DNA from: Hondaea fermentalgiana | Lineage: Eukaryota > Sar > Bigyra > Thraustochytrida > Thraustochytriidae | Reading direction: 5' to 3' | Assembly (NCBI GenBank): GCA_014084085.1 | Contig: NPFB01000021.1 | Span: 62,001-126,000 of the forward strand | Length of the DNA: 64,000 nt | Part shown: in pieces, positions 8,614 to 19,698 of the stretch | Position numbering within the stretch: position 1 is the first letter of the stretch | Layout: the number at the start of each line of letters is the position of its first letter | The notes under the pieces: model-generated | Seen by the model: the letters and a program-made list of their open reading frames with translations, nothing else | What the model was told of the DNA's origin: nothing | Database searches by the model: none | Translations under genes and position numbers: made by a program

Positions 8614-11600
8614 ATGGGGAAGCTCAAAGCGCGCTTCAGCATCGATCGTGGCGGCACCTTTACGGACGTGTACGCAGAAAAGTTTGAGCTTCAAGACGAT
8701 GCGCAAAAGAACGGCGACGCAGCGTTACAAAGCGCTGACGGAGTCAAGGTTCTGCAGCGCCGTGTTCTCAAGTTGCTGAGCGAAGACCCCAGCAACTATG
8801 ATGATGCTCCTCGCGAAGGCATTCGGCGCGTCCTCGAAGAATTTTTTGACACGGTAAGTCGCCAAAAAAAAAGACGGCAGAAAGAAAATAAAAACAAACA
8901 CACGAGCGTAGTAGAAAACTAACCTTCGCCCTCGTTCGCTTGTTTGGTTGGCCTTTTTTCCATTCCAATTTTATTTCTTGGCGGGGATGAAATAAATTTC
9001 GACCACGTGCAGAAGTATCCGCGAAGCGAACCCCTGCCCTGGGAGCACATTGACTTTATCCGCATGGGCACGACAGTTGCAACTAACGCCCTTTTGGAGC
9101 GCAAGGGTGAACGCTTTGCCTTGCTCACAACCCAAGGCTTTCGCGACATCTGGCACATTGGCTCACAGGCGCGACCGCAGCTTTTTGACCTCGAAATCAA
9201 GTGCCCTGAAAACCTCTATGACGAGGTCATCGAGATCGAGGAGCGCGTGCTGCTTGGCAGCGAAGACCTCTTGAAGCTACCAAAGGTCGACTCTGGTCGC
9301 ATCCAAGAGGCCGTCACCGGCGAAAAAGTCTACGTTGAGCAGGAGCTGCAAGAAGCTGTCGTCCGCGCTGCTCTCGAGGATATAAAGCGCAAGGGAATCA
9401 AGAGCGTCGCTGTGGTCTTCATGCATGCTGCTCTTTACCCCGCCCACGAACAGCTCGTCGGCCGCATTGCCGCCGAAATGGGCTGCTTTCGCCAAGTCTC
9501 TCTTTCGCATGAGGTAATGCAAATGGTCAAAATTGTGCCCCGCGGATACACGACCTTTGCAGACGCCTACCTAACACCGCACATTGCGCGTTACATCGAG
9601 ACCTTTGTGAGCGGTTTTGCTCCTGGCCTCCTCGAAGGCGTGAACGTATCCTTCATGCAATCCGACGGCGGTCTCACGCCCGTCGACCGCTTCTCTGGTC
9701 ACAAGGCTATCTTGTCAGGTCCCGCGGGTGGCGTCGTTGGGTACGCGCTAACAACGCGACTTGCAACGCGCTTGGGGCCTGACGATCCACTTCGCGGTGA
9801 TCAGGTCGTGGGATTTGATATGGGCGGCACGTCGACGGACGTCTCCCGCTATGCTGGTGCCTACGAACACGTCTTTGAGACGACGACCGCCGGCGTGACC
9901 ATTCAGGCCCCTCAGCTTGACATTAGCACCGTGGCTGCCGGCGGTGGTAGTGAGCTGCGCTACAAGTCAGGTATCTTTTCTGTCGGCCCTGAATCTGTCG
10001 GAGCTCACCCAGGTCCAGTCTGTTACCGCAAGGGCGGCCGCCTTGCCGTCACGGATGCGAATGTGGCACTCGGTCGTCTCATCCCGGACCACTTTCCCAA
10101 AATCTTCGGTCCCAAGGAAGACGAGTCCCTCGACGCCCAGGCAAGCAAGAACATGTTCGAGGTTCTTGCCAAGGAGGTTGCCAAAGATACTCCTCCGGAG
10201 ATGCCGGAAAAATCCGCTGCAGAGGTTGCTTTCGGGTTCATCCAGGTGGCCAATGAGGCCATGTGCAGACCCATTCGCAACCTGACGCAGATGCGCGGCT
10301 ACGACATTACCAAGCACGTTCTCGCCTGCTTTGGAGGCGCCGGTGGTCAGCACGCGTGTGCGATTGCGCGTGCGCTCGGCATGCGCAAAGTCTTCATTCA
10401 CCGCTACTCTGGAATTCTTTCCGCGTACGGCATTGGGCTCGCGGACGTCGTTCAAGACGTACAGGAGCCCTGTGCACTTGAAATTCCTGCAAGCCTCGTC
10501 GGTGCTGCTGCGGCGGCCCCTGGCGGCGATGCTGACGGCGAAGAAAAGAAAACAGATCCCGATTCTGACTTGTCTGCAGCGCAACAACAAGTGGACGCAG
10601 TCTTGGACCGCGTGCAGGCGGCAGCCAGTGATACGCTCGTAAAGCAGGGATTCTCCACGCAAGATATATTGTGCGAGCGTTTCCTCAATATGCGCTTCGT
10701 TGGCACGGACACGGCGCTGATGGTGCGGGGATCTTCGGCCGCGCTGCACTCGTACATTGACTGTTTTCTGGACATGTACAGTCGAGAATTTGGCTTTGTC
10801 CTTAAAAATCGCGCCATTTCGATTGATGACGCGCGTGTGCGCGCGAGCGGACGCAGCGGAGCACGTGCTGATCAGGACGACGAATTCGAACGCTCCAAGG
10901 CAAGCGCATCTGCCATGCAGCAGGCTGGCACACCGCTGGAGAGGCGCCAAGTATACTTTGCCGACGGATGGTGCGACACACCAGTCTATAAACTAGACGC
11001 TATTCTTGAGCGGACGCTCAAGGGGCCGGCCATTATTATCGATCCAAATTCCACCATTGTCGTCGAGCCCCACTGCCTCGTTTCGGTGAGCGTTTTTGGT
11101 GACGTGACCGTGGACCTTTTGCAACCGGAAGAAGCTGCTGATGTTGACGCGTCCGAAGTAGAACGAGCGGACCCGATCCAACTGGCATTGTTTTCGCACC
11201 GCTTCATGGGCATTGCGGAGCAAATGGGTCGCACGCTGCAGCGCACCTCCGTGTCAGTAAATGTCAAGGAGCGTCTCGACTTTAGCTGTGCGCTCTTCGG
11301 CCCTGATGGCGGATTGGTAGCCAACGCGCCCCATATTCCCGTGCACCTTGGCGCCATGTCTGCGGCAATCCGCTTTCAACAGTCATATTACGCAAACGGT
11401 GCCCATGGGGGCATCGAAAAGGGCGATGTCCTCGTCTCCAACCACCCACAGCTTGCAGGCGGCTCGCACTTGCCAGACATTACGGTAATTACACCGTGCT
11501 TTTCGGACGAGGGAGAATTGGTGTTTTGGGTCGCCAGTCGTGGCCATCACGCGGACGTTGGAGGCATCACGCCAGGATCGATGCCGCCGCACTCGAAGCA

Positions 11601-12846
11601 GCTCGCCGATGAGGGCGCGGCCATTGTTACTTTTAAGCTCGTGCGTGGTGGCGCCTTCCAAGAGGAAGGCATTGCCAAAATCCTTAGCGCGCCATCGAAC
11701 CCGAGTGATCCGGACTGCTCGGGAACACGAGCCCTCGCGGACAATCTCTCTGATTTGCGTGCCCAGGTCGCTGCCAATAATCATGGCGTACGTCTCGTAC
11801 GGGACCTCATCAAGGAGTGTGGCCACACAAAGGTTATCGCCTACATGACGCACATTCAAAAGAACGCAGAGCGGGCCGTTCGGGACATGCTCAAGGACTT
11901 TGTCAAGCGCAAAGGCACTGCCCGGGTGCAAACGGTGGACTACATGGACGACGGAACACCAATTCAGGTTGCAATCGAGATTGATCCAGCTACAGGTAGC
12001 GCTACCTTTGACTTTGCGGGAACGGGACCCCAAGTCCTCGGCAACTGCAATGCTCCACCAGCAGTGACGTACTCGGCCATCATCTTCACGCTGCGCTGTC
12101 TCGTTGGCCAAACTATTCCGCTAAACCAGGGTTGTTTGCAGCCAGTGACGATCAAGATCCCCTCGTTCACCATTCTCAATCCCTCGGAAACAAGTGCGGT
12201 AGTTGGCGGCAACGTGCTAACCAGCCAGCGTGTGGTGGACGTCATCTTTCGTGCTTTTGAGGCATGCGCTGCGTCGCAGGGCTGCATGAACAACTTTACT
12301 TTTGGCGACGAAAAGTTTGGGTATTACGAGACGATTGCAGGTGGCGCAGGCGCTGGCCCTACCTGGGACGGCCGAAGCGGCGTGCACACCGCAATGACGA
12401 ACACGCGCATCACGGATCCGGAGATATTGGAGAAGCGTTTCCCCGTTGTCCTCCGTCGCTTCAGTCTTCGAGAAGGTTCCGGTGGCCTTGGCAAGCACCG
12501 TGGCGGAGATGGTGTCATTCGCGAGGTTGAATTTCTTCGTCCCATGACCGTGAGCATCTTGTCCGAGCGACGGGCCCGGGCGCCCTTTGGCATGGCTGGT
12601 GGACAGGATGCCCTCTGTGGCCAGAATCTGCTTGTCACGCGCGACGAGACCTCGGGCAAGGAGATTTTGCAAAATTTGGGCGGCAAGGCATCTGTCAAGG
12701 CAAGTCCTGGCCAGCGAATCCGCATTTTGACCCCCGGTGGCGGCGGCTACGGTCTTCCGAAGCGCCCTCTTACAGACCCAAGCGGGCAGCCAGACGAAGA
12801 GCAGTCTCACGACGACGCTTCCGCGAAGAGATCCAAGGCTGAGTGA
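8614..12846 (+). CDS. OPLAH: 5-oxoprolinase (ATP-hydrolysing)
   Basis: Two exons, 8614-8853 and 9013-12846, encode about 1357 residues (human enzyme about 1288). The enzyme opens 5-oxo-L-proline to glutamate using ATP, the last salvage step of the gamma-glutamyl cycle in the cytosol. Exon 1 starts [20 protein letters not shown], the hydantoinase A N-terminal motif, and includes VLKLLSEDP. Exon 2 opens with KYPRSEP and has [19 protein letters not shown], then the LSGPAGGV and [14 protein letters not shown] phosphate-binding motifs. The hydantoinase B half begins near residue 800 ([20 protein letters not shown]) and continues with HIPVHLGAM. The GTAAGT donor and CAG acceptor are clean and keep phase 0. 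The splice is needed because the frame upstream of 9013 does not match the family. A short Ala/Gly/Asp/Lys-rich insert near residues 575-600 is unlike the human enzyme. Confidence 0.97.
8854..9012 (+). other. Intron of the 5-oxoprolinase gene
   Basis: 159 bases, GTAAGT at the donor and GTGCAG at the acceptor, inserted in phase 0 after codon 80. It contains an in-frame stop and T/A-rich tracts before the acceptor. Confidence 0.9.
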
Positions 12847-13072
12847 GAATGAGTTGAATGCAGGTATAGTTTAGCCGAACATATGAGGAGACGAGAGATT
12901 GCCTGATTCATTTTCTTTTTTCCTTCATTAGAGTGCGCCCGCTTCCCTCCTTAACGACCTATTGAAGAAAAGGAACACAAACTGCAAGTACCTAGATTAT
13001 ATCAGAAGAAGGAAATAAAAAAAGAGAATGCCGTTTGCCTGAAGAAGTCGATCTGATATTGTAAAGTTTCTC
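12847..13072. other. Convergent 3' intergenic region
   Basis: Only 226 bases separate the 5-oxoprolinase stop from the TLC gene stop on the other strand, so their 3' UTRs must be short or overlap. A/T-rich, with AATAAA near 13014. Confidence 0.5.
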
Positions 13073-14020
13073 TCAGGTCTCCTTCTTGCCGTCGTTCTCG
13101 TCTTCCACCTCATGCTCCGTAGGATTCTTGCCAAAGGCTGCGAGCAAAGTCCAAACCACATTGAGGCCCGACATGGATGTGATGGCAAAAATGCAAAAGG
13201 TGAGCATGGCTGGCGAAGGAAGCGCAACGGTGTGTGTCTCTGGGTTTCGTTGTTTGCTGAGGAGATCCCACAAAAAGGCAACAAACTCGAAGCTCATGGG
13301 AAGCCCATAAATGAGACGACAGCCCACGAACGCAGCCGAAAAGAGTTTGTCAATAATGTCCTTCCAAGAGCTTGGCCAATCAAGGGCATGAGCGCAGTTC
13401 TTGAGATTGAGAAAGGGCGTGCTGAGCTCGAAGAGCAAAAAGCGCGTCGTGTAGTATTGAAAGAGCGGTGCCTGCGCATACCAGAACGCTAGGCCACAGA
13501 CGACGGCGTGAAGAAGAAACTTGAGATCGATAGGAAGATGAAAGAGGACAACAAAGAAGTCGTACAAAAAGTATCCGCACGCAAAGGCATTTGTCCATCG
13601 CGAGAGCTCCGTAGATCCATAAATTCTGTCTGCGGAAAGAACTTCATTGTCTTTTCCCAAGGCAACGGTAAGCGCATTCAGGCAGACCACAATGGCGTGC
13701 AGCTGCGAGGGTGGAAGGAGGTAAAGTTTTTCGCGATTTTCTTTCGTAAGTGACTTGATGCGTTCCTTTTTTGAAAGAATGGCAAAGGTCGCGGCAAAAC
13801 CGCTCGCGAAGAGGGCGCCAGATGTCTGTGCGTGAGAAGAAAATGCACAGGCGAGGACAACGAGAACGAGAGTTTAAATTAAAGAGGTGCGCGTGCAGGT
13901 GGGTTAGAGCTTTGATGATGGACTGCCTTCTGTCCGTCTCGAGCAACGTACCAAGGTCGCCGATGTGCGCTCGCTGAGCCCGAACGGCACGAGCAAGTGC
14001 ATCAGACCCGTCAAGGTCAT
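13073..14020 (-). CDS. TLC-domain multi-pass membrane protein (TLCD4/TMEM56-like)
   Basis: Two exons on the minus strand, 14020-13952 and 13825-13073, encode about 273 residues. Exon 1 reads MTLTGLMHLLVPFGLSERTS and ends at a GTACGT donor. The acceptor CACAG follows a pyrimidine run, and the join is phase 0. Exon 2 carries a helix (SGALFASGFAATFAIL), then the TLC core: LHAIVV, a GY(F)LYDFFVVL helix, the His in KFLLHAVVCGLAFWY and FLLFELSTPFLNL, which closely matches the RLxxELSTPFxN block of TMEM56/TLCD4. Five or more membrane helices are visible. The tail is acidic (EHEVEDENDGKKET) and ends in KKET. TLC proteins include ceramide synthases and phospholipid-composition regulators. The ceramide synthase catalytic HH is not present, so a lipid-handling role other than ceramide synthesis is more likely. 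The last part is inference. Confidence 0.88.
13826..13951 (-). other. Intron of the TLC-domain gene
   Basis: 126 bases read on the minus strand, with donor GTACGT next to 13952 and acceptor CACAG next to 13825, phase 0. It contains in-frame stops in the exon 2 frame. Confidence 0.85.
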
Positions 14021-14276
14021 CTTTTCTCCGCCTTCCTTCGTTGCTTGCTCGACGCCGCTTCGTGCAGGTGTGCCCGCAGCCCTTGCGTCTGCCAAGCCTT
14101 GCGACGCGTGCGTCGAGCAAGCCCGAGGACCAACTTTGTCGTTCTGCTTGCTGCAGAGGTCTGTCTCCCTCTCTCTGTCTGTCTCGGTGGTGGTGGGGTC
14201 TTATCCTTTTTGTGATAACGCCGAATGAATGACTCGGACTCGGAATGAATGAATGAACGAATCGATGACAGAAGTC

Positions 14277-14311
<35 letters not shown>

Positions 14312-14709
14312 GAGCAATGCTTCAGACTAGCCTTTCTCGGTCGCTTCGTAGTGGCAGTCAGCATCAAAAGATTGACATTTACACAACTTCAGCATAATGT
14401 GGCTGGCCTCAGTTCAGCAAGCAAAGATCAAGATCGCACAATATGAGACATGACGGAGACGGGAAGAAATCGATCTCTAGAGTCGTGCGAAGGTCGAAAT
14501 GCAATTTTCGTGTAACGTTACAGAGGAGAAGTAGTAAAAAGAAGCGCTGGCGCATGGTGCAGTTTGTGATTGTCAAAACCCTAACTTGGATGCGATGCGA
14601 AGATACTTTACGCATCGACGGCGCGACGCAGATGAGTACTTTATGCATGGTCGTTCATTATTTGCAATCCGGCAAATCAATGCTACTCAAACTTTGCGTT
14701 GACTCCTTC
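14021..14709. other. Promoter side of the TLC gene / 3' flank of the C2-EF-hand gene
   Basis: Contains a CAG microsatellite (14278-14310), a GAATGAAT-type repeat just before it, and an AAAACCCTAAC telo-box-like string at about 14576-14586. No gene seen. Confidence 0.45.
14278..14310. repeat. CAG trinucleotide microsatellite
   Basis: Eleven perfect CAG units in the non-coding stretch between two minus-strand genes. Confidence 0.9.
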
Positions 14710-17508
14710 TTACTTCATAGCTTGCGTTGCCATGGCATAAGAACTGAAGAGCAGGTTCGGGAAGCGCTTGCTGATAATCTGGTACTCGTCGAAGCTGATG
14801 ACGCCATCTCCATCCTTGTCGGCCTGTGCCATAATGGTGTCGGCCTTGCGCGACACCTCCTTCTCCGTTGTTGCAAGATGGTTGGCCTTGAGAATTTTGA
14901 CAAGCTCCTGTTTTGTGATGACGCCGTTGCCGTCTTCGTCGAAGATGAGAAAGGAAAATTTGAGCTTTTCCTCCTTGGAAGCGCCGGTAAAGTTTGCGAT
15001 GGCAATCATGAACTCGCGGATATCGAGCTGACCGACCTTTTCACGATCAAAAGTCTGGAAGATCTTCTCGGCTTGTGGGCTCGGATCGATCTGCATCACT
15101 TCGCAGAACTCGGTGTAGTCAATGAGGCCACTCTGGTCCTTGTCAATAGCCTGGAAGCGCTTGAAGGCCTTCTTTATGGACTCTGGCTTCAGGTTGTGCG
15201 ATGTGGCAAACTCGTTGAGGAGCTCCTTGCGCTCGTTGCGCTCGGCAATGACCGGATTGCCACCACCCTGCGGCCGCGTTGACGCGCCGCCTGGCGGAGG
15301 GGGCGGAGCCTTCGATCCGCCATTGCCACCACCTCCGGGCCCATCGTAGAGCCCTGGTGGAGGCTGTCTACCGGTGATCATCTCGTAGAACTCGTCAAAG
15401 CAGACCTGTCCATCGCCGTCCTTGTCCACCATGCTGATCATCTCGTCGACCTCTTCATCTGTGGCTTGCTCGCCAATATTAATGAGCACGTGGCGGATTT
15501 CCGCTGCGCCCACGAAATGGTTGTGATCTAGATCAAAGCTCTCAAAGGCTTCCTTGATTTCTTGGTCGGTGAATGTCCCATTCGGGTCGCGAGCTTCGTG
15601 CGGTGCTGCGGGGGCAGGGCCGCCCACAGGTGGCGCCTTTGCGGTGCCAGGAGGCGCTTTGCCCACGGGAAGTGGCGGCGCGCCCTCAGCGCCGCTCATG
15701 CCAGCAGGCTTGGGCGGACCGGGAGCCTTTGGCGGCCCTGGCACGATGGAGTTCGTGGGCCTTTGGAACTTGACTGCAAGCGTGACGCTACCTGCGGGTG
15801 CGCCATTCACATCAAAGATCTCGACATCTCCGTCAAAGGCGCCCTTAGACAGCCAGTCGAGAAGACTGACCTCTGTAGACCCGATGAGCTTGTCCTGGCC
15901 CACAGCCTCCTTGTCCATGACTCTAATGCAGAGCATCTTTTCATTCTCCACCTTGAAGTCGTACGAGTCGCCCCAGACCGGTCGTTTGCCACCATTTTTG
16001 TGCACCTTGGTGCTAAACTCTTGGCTTCCGATGGCAAGATGAGCATACGGATCGGCTTTGCCCATAAAGCCTGCAGTTTTGAGTTCGACGCCTCGCATCA
16101 CCTTGATTGTGAGCAAACCGTGACGATCATCCTTACCGCCGGGCTGTGGAGCAGCCAACGACATAGGTGGGCCTCCACCTGGAGGTCCTCCAGGAGGACC
16201 TCGCGGAGGTCCTCGAGGGGGGCCACCGGGTCCAGGACCCCCTGGAGCGGCTCCCATCATCCCAGGAGGCGCTCCTGGAGGACCTCGCGGCGGGCCCCGC
16301 GGTGGGCCTGCACCTGGGGCCCCGGGAGGGCCACGCGGTGGGCCTCCAGGAGCCATGCCCGGGGGGCCTCCAGGAGCCATGCCCGGTGGGCCACGAGGCG
16401 GGCCCACACCTGGAGGACCTCGACCTGGAGGACCTCCGGGTGGCATACCTGGTGGTCCTCGAGCAGGAGGCCCTCCCGGAGGCATTCCGGGAGGACCACG
16501 TCCTGGTGGCCCTCTTGGTGGTCCAGCTCCGGGTGGCCCTCGACCAGGCGGGCCTCCAGGAGGCAAACCTGGAGGTCCTCGTCCAGGAGGACCTCGAGCA
16601 GGAGGACCTCCGGGTGGCATTCCTGGTGGCCCACTTCCCGGAGGACCCCGTGCAGGAGGACCACGCCCAGGAGGACCTCGTGGAAGAGCTCCTGGGGGTC
16701 CTCGACCAGGAGGGCCTCTTGCAGGAGGACCTCCGGGCGGCATTCCTGGAGGACCTCTGCCTGGCGGGCCTCGAGGGGCCATGCCAGGCGGCGGGCCACG
16801 TCCAGGAGGACCCCCAGGTGGCATTCCAGGAGGGCCACGTCCAGGAGGACCTCTTGCGGGAGGTGCACCAGGAGGACCTCTTGCGGGAGGTGCTCCAGGA
16901 GGTCCTCGCCCTGGAGGTGCTCCAGGGGGTCCCCTTGCAGGAGGCCCACCTGGTGGCATTCCGGGAGGACCTCGTCCGGGAGGACCCCTTGCGGGAGGCG
17001 CGCCCGGAGGACCTCGTCCAGGAGGCCCACCGGGCGGCATTCCAGGAGGACCTCGTCCAGGAGGACCACCGGGTGGCATTCCAGGAGGACCACGGCCAGG
17101 AGGGCCACGAGCTCCAGGTGGAGCGCCAGGCGGCATACCTGGCGGCCCGCGAGGTGCTCCTGCAGGAGGTGGTCCTCGACCAGGAGGCCCTCCAGGAGGC
17201 CCTCGTGGTGGCATACCTGGCGGAGCCTGACCAGGAGGTCCTCGACCAGGAGGACCTCTGCCCGGAGGAGGTCCTCGTCCAGGAGGACCTCGTGGCGGGC
17301 CGCCAGCAGGCATTCCGGGAGCGCCTGGGGGCGGAGGTCCACGTCCTGGGGGCGCTCCTCGTGGAGGCATACCGCCCGGAGCTCCAGGAGGTCCTCTTGG
17401 AGGAGGCATGCCTGGCGGTCCTCGCCCAGGAGGTGCTCCTCGCGGTGGCGGTCCACGTCCTGGCGGCGGACCTCGACCTGGAGGCGGCCCGCGTGGAGGA
17501 GCAGACAT
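14710..17508 (-). CDS. Gly/Pro-rich repeat protein with C2 domain and six EF-hands
   Basis: One 932-residue frame from the ATG at 17508 (MSAPPRGPPPGRGPPPG). Residues 1 to about 455 are almost only Pro, Gly, Arg, Ala and Met, in units such as RGPPGMPPGGPPG. Residues about 457-575 form a C2 domain: GLLTIKVMRGVELKT, then GKADPYAHLAIG and RVMDKEAVGQDKLIG. After a Pro/Ala/Gly linker comes a calmodulin-like EF-hand pair (about 642-712; loops DLDHNHFVGAAE and DKDGDGQVCFDE). A second linker leads to four calcineurin B-like EF-hands (about 760-925; loops DKDQSGLIDYTE, DREKVGQLDIRE, DEDGNGVITKQE, DKDGDGVISFDE). The fourth loop lacks several calcium ligands and is probably silent. A calcium- and membrane-responsive scaffold is likely; the partner is unknown. 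The long plus-strand ORFs over the repeat are antisense shadows. Confidence 0.9.
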   Translation of the reverse strand: MSAPPRGPPPGRGPPPGRGPPPRGAPPGRGPPGMPPPRGPPGAPGGMPPRGAPPGRGPPPPGAPGMPAGGPPRGPPGRGPPPGRGPPGRGPPGQAPPGMPPRGPPGGPPGRGPPPAGAPRGPPGMPPGAPPGARGPPGRGPPGMPPGGPPGRGPPGMPPGGPPGRGPPGAPPARGPPGRGPPGMPPGGPPARGPPGAPPGRGPPGAPPARGPPGAPPARGPPGRGPPGMPPGGPPGRGPPPGMAPRGPPGRGPPGMPPGGPPARGPPGRGPPGALPRGPPGRGPPARGPPGSGPPGMPPGGPPARGPPGRGPPGLPPGGPPGRGPPGAGPPRGPPGRGPPGMPPGGPPARGPPGMPPGGPPGRGPPGVGPPRGPPGMAPGGPPGMAPGGPPRGPPGAPGAGPPRGPPRGPPGAPPGMMGAAPGGPGPGGPPRGPPRGPPGGPPGGGPPMSLAAPQPGGKDDRHGLLTIKVMRGVELKTAGFMGKADPYAHLAIGSQEFSTKVHKNGGKRPVWGDSYDFKVENEKMLCIRVMDKEAVGQDKLIGSTEVSLLDWLSKGAFDGDVEIFDVNGAPAGSVTLAVKFQRPTNSIVPGPPKAPGPPKPAGMSGAEGAPPLPVGKAPPGTAKAPPVGGPAPAAPHEARDPNGTFTDQEIKEAFESFDLDHNHFVGAAEIRHVLINIGEQATDEEVDEMISMVDKDGDGQVCFDEFYEMITGRQPPPGLYDGPGGGGNGGSKAPPPPPGGASTRPQGGGNPVIAERNERKELLNEFATSHNLKPESIKKAFKRFQAIDKDQSGLIDYTEFCEVMQIDPSPQAEKIFQTFDREKVGQLDIREFMIAIANFTGASKEEKLKFSFLIFDEDGNGVITKQELVKILKANHLATTEKEVSRKADTIMAQADKDGDGVISFDEYQIISKRFPNLLFSSYAMATQAMK
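16145..17508 (-). repeat. Coding repeat array for the Gly/Pro-rich N-terminus
   Basis: About 1.36 kb of degenerate tandem 9-30 base units (CCAGGAGG-, GGACCTCG-type on the plus strand) encode PPGRGPPG-like blocks. Degeneracy at third positions with a conserved peptide shows selection on the protein. The Gly/Pro codon bias keeps all six frames largely open. Confidence 0.9.
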
Positions 17509-18843
17509 TGTTTTGTAGGGTTGGTTTTTAGTCCTTGTTTATTGGTTTGTTTGCGACGCTCGCTCGCGCAGAGCTTGTTTGCCTCGGACGCTCAGGTGTT
17601 CTTGATGTAGGCGATGATCCTGAGCACAATGTTTCGTCGCTTGTAGCAGTACACAAGTCGATGTGAGCTCAAACGCGCCGCAGCAAGCGGAGCGCGTTTG
17701 CTGCTGGCCAGCCTCGCACGCACGCGCGGGCCAGCCAGCGGCCGGTCCGCTCGCTCTCGCGCCTAGCCGCCTCGCGGGGCGACGGCGAGCTTGCGAAGGC
17801 TTCGCAAGCCTGCCAGCTAACTGCTAGCTGGCAAGTGCGATTTGCCTGTTATGCCAAACTTGGCAGCCTCGCCATACGTCTTCCTCGATCGGCAAGAGGA
17901 AAACGAGAAAATAAGCTTTCCACAAGCAAGAGAGCAGTCGATCTAAAGAATTGGGGGTGTGCGCCCTTGATATTCGGCCACTTGGCTGATAATGTATGCC
18001 GAGAAGTAAGAAGGCAAGTGCCAAAGGAAGTCTCGTGTGCCTTGCTTTCGCGGAAAGCTTTCCCGCTTTTTTCTTTTTTCCTTCTTTTCCTTTTTTACCT
18101 CTGCTTTTGTTGTTGTTTCAAGACATAGCTTGCCCAAGCGACTGTGCATGCTGAGATGCCCCAAATGCCTATCCGTCTCGTCCACCCTTTTGCGACGTGT
18201 CTTTTACAGAAGGATGGTGAGGCGCGTGCAAACTTTCCCTGTCTCCCGCTGCACCTATCCGTTGAAAGTATCAACGGATCTAAAAGTTCCCCGCGTTCTC
18301 GGGACGTGGTTAGGACGCGAAGCGGGACATCTTGCTGTGTGTGGTTGTCACGGTTGGCGATGAATCGCCGAAGCAGATCGTATGATTGATTCATCAAATG
18401 ATCTGAATTGTGCTGCTGGCTGCTGTTGTCGATGATTACCAAATATTTTCATGTCTCGAGCTCTTAGCGATCGATTCTGAAGAAAACAATTCTGCTGTCT
18501 TACTGCTGTCTTTCTGCTACTTTTCCTTGACTATGCATCCGCACATTGGTTGAGCTCAAGCCCGAGATCGAGCTCGCTGGCCTGGGCGATGTTGATTCAT
18601 GGCCTGCGGACCCAGGCCACCTCCTCCACCTGTCTGTTGCCTGTAGGCTTCTATATCAGAAGAGGCTCAATGGACAGATAGACCTTTTTTTGTTTTTATC
18701 TTTTTTTTTCCTTCTTCTTCACGCACTGTCGGGATGACAAGCAAGCACAGTTGGGCTTCGAGTCGGCAAACATATCTTGTTTGGTTGCTCGTGCGGGCCA
18801 GCGTGCGTGAGCGAGCGTGCAGCAGGGCTCGAGCGAGGGCAAG
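17509..18843. other. Divergent intergenic region, no gene seen
   Basis: 1.3 kb between the C2-EF-hand gene (minus) and the SARNP-like gene (plus). It has a GC-rich first part and several poly-T/CTTTT tracts (about 18060-18110, 18690-18720). The short ORFs carry no recognisable domain. Confidence 0.5.
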
Positions 18844-19698
18844 ATGCTTTCCGTGGAGGAGGTCAAGACGCTCAAGGTCGCCGACCTGCGCAAAGAGCTG
18901 AAGCAGCGAGGCCTTGATACGACGGGCAAGAAGGACGAGCTCGCCAAACGTCTCGCCGACGCCGTCGAAGAGGAGAACCTCCTGGGCGACGTTGGGTCCG
19001 GGGATGCCGCCGAGCCCGCGGCACCCGCTGCGTCCGCGGCGGCGCCAACCGTCGATGAGCCCGTGGCACCGGCCAAGGCGTCGCCAGTAAAGGCGGCCGC
19101 GCCGGCCAAGGCCGCGACGACCGCTACCGGCAACGGCGGCAGTGCGGCCAACAAGCCCGCCGCTGTGCCCGAGACGACCTCGGCTACCGCTGATGACATT
19201 CTTGGAGCCCCGGCGCCAGCAAGTACAACTTTGGCGGGTACGGACGTCGCTGCGAGCGCGGAGACCGCGACCGCCGAAAAGACCAGAAAGCCGCGCGGCA
19301 AGGTGACGGTGGAGGACCTCTCAAAGCTCAAGTATGGTGGCGTGCTGAGCGAAGAAGAAGAGCGCATCCTTTCTCGAGCACAGCGCTTCGGCGAGGTGAA
19401 AGGCGGCAAGGCAAAGGAGCTCTTGGACCGCATCGAGCACGCCAAGCAGCTCGAGCTGAAGCGCAAACGAGCCGAGCGTTTCGGCACTGTCGTCGCGCCC
19501 GACCTTATTCGCGAAGTGAAGAAGGTGGACCGCCAGGAGCGTCGGGAACGCGCAAAAGAGGCCAAGAGACAACGCCAGGAGGAAGCTCGTGCAGAGGCGG
19601 AGAAGAAGCGCCAACGTGCTGAACGCTTTGCCAAGCCAGTTGTACCCCCTGAGGAGGAGGAGAAGATGAAGAAGCGCGCCGAGCGCTTTGGAGCTTAG
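18844..19698 (+). CDS. SAP-domain mRNA export factor, SARNP/Tho1-like
   Basis: A 284-residue protein from the ATG at 18844 (the upstream in-frame GTG is not a likely start). Residues about 6-40 form a SAP helix-extension-helix DNA/RNA-binding domain: KTLKVADLRKELKQRGL followed by GKKDELAKRL. An Ala/Pro/Thr-rich low-complexity linker follows (about 55-150). The C-terminal third is Lys/Arg/Glu-rich and has four copies of an R-A-[EQ]-R-F motif (RAQRFGEV, RAERFGTVV, RAERFAKPVV, and the very last residues RAERFGA). This matches SARNP/CIP29 and yeast Tho1, whose tandem C-terminal motifs bind the DEAD-box protein UAP56/Sub2 during TREX-dependent mRNA export. The nuclear role is inferred from the family. 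The gene is convergent with the proteasome alpha5 gene. Confidence 0.88.
   Translation: MLSVEEVKTLKVADLRKELKQRGLDTTGKKDELAKRLADAVEEENLLGDVGSGDAAEPAAPAASAAAPTVDEPVAPAKASPVKAAAPAKAATTATGNGGSAANKPAAVPETTSATADDILGAPAPASTTLAGTDVAASAETATAEKTRKPRGKVTVEDLSKLKYGGVLSEEEERILSRAQRFGEVKGGKAKELLDRIEHAKQLELKRKRAERFGTVVAPDLIREVKKVDRQERRERAKEAKRQRQEEARAEAEKKRQRAERFAKPVVPPEEEEKMKKRAERFGA

Noticed and set aside
9967..10950. Minus-strand ORF of 327 codons within OPLAH
   Set aside because: Shadow of the conserved OPLAH frame; no domain.
15562..17610. Long plus-strand ORF (over 680 codons) across the C2/EF-hand gene
   Set aside because: Antisense shadow of the Gly/Pro-rich repeat; the biased codons leave all frames open and the minus frame has clear domains.
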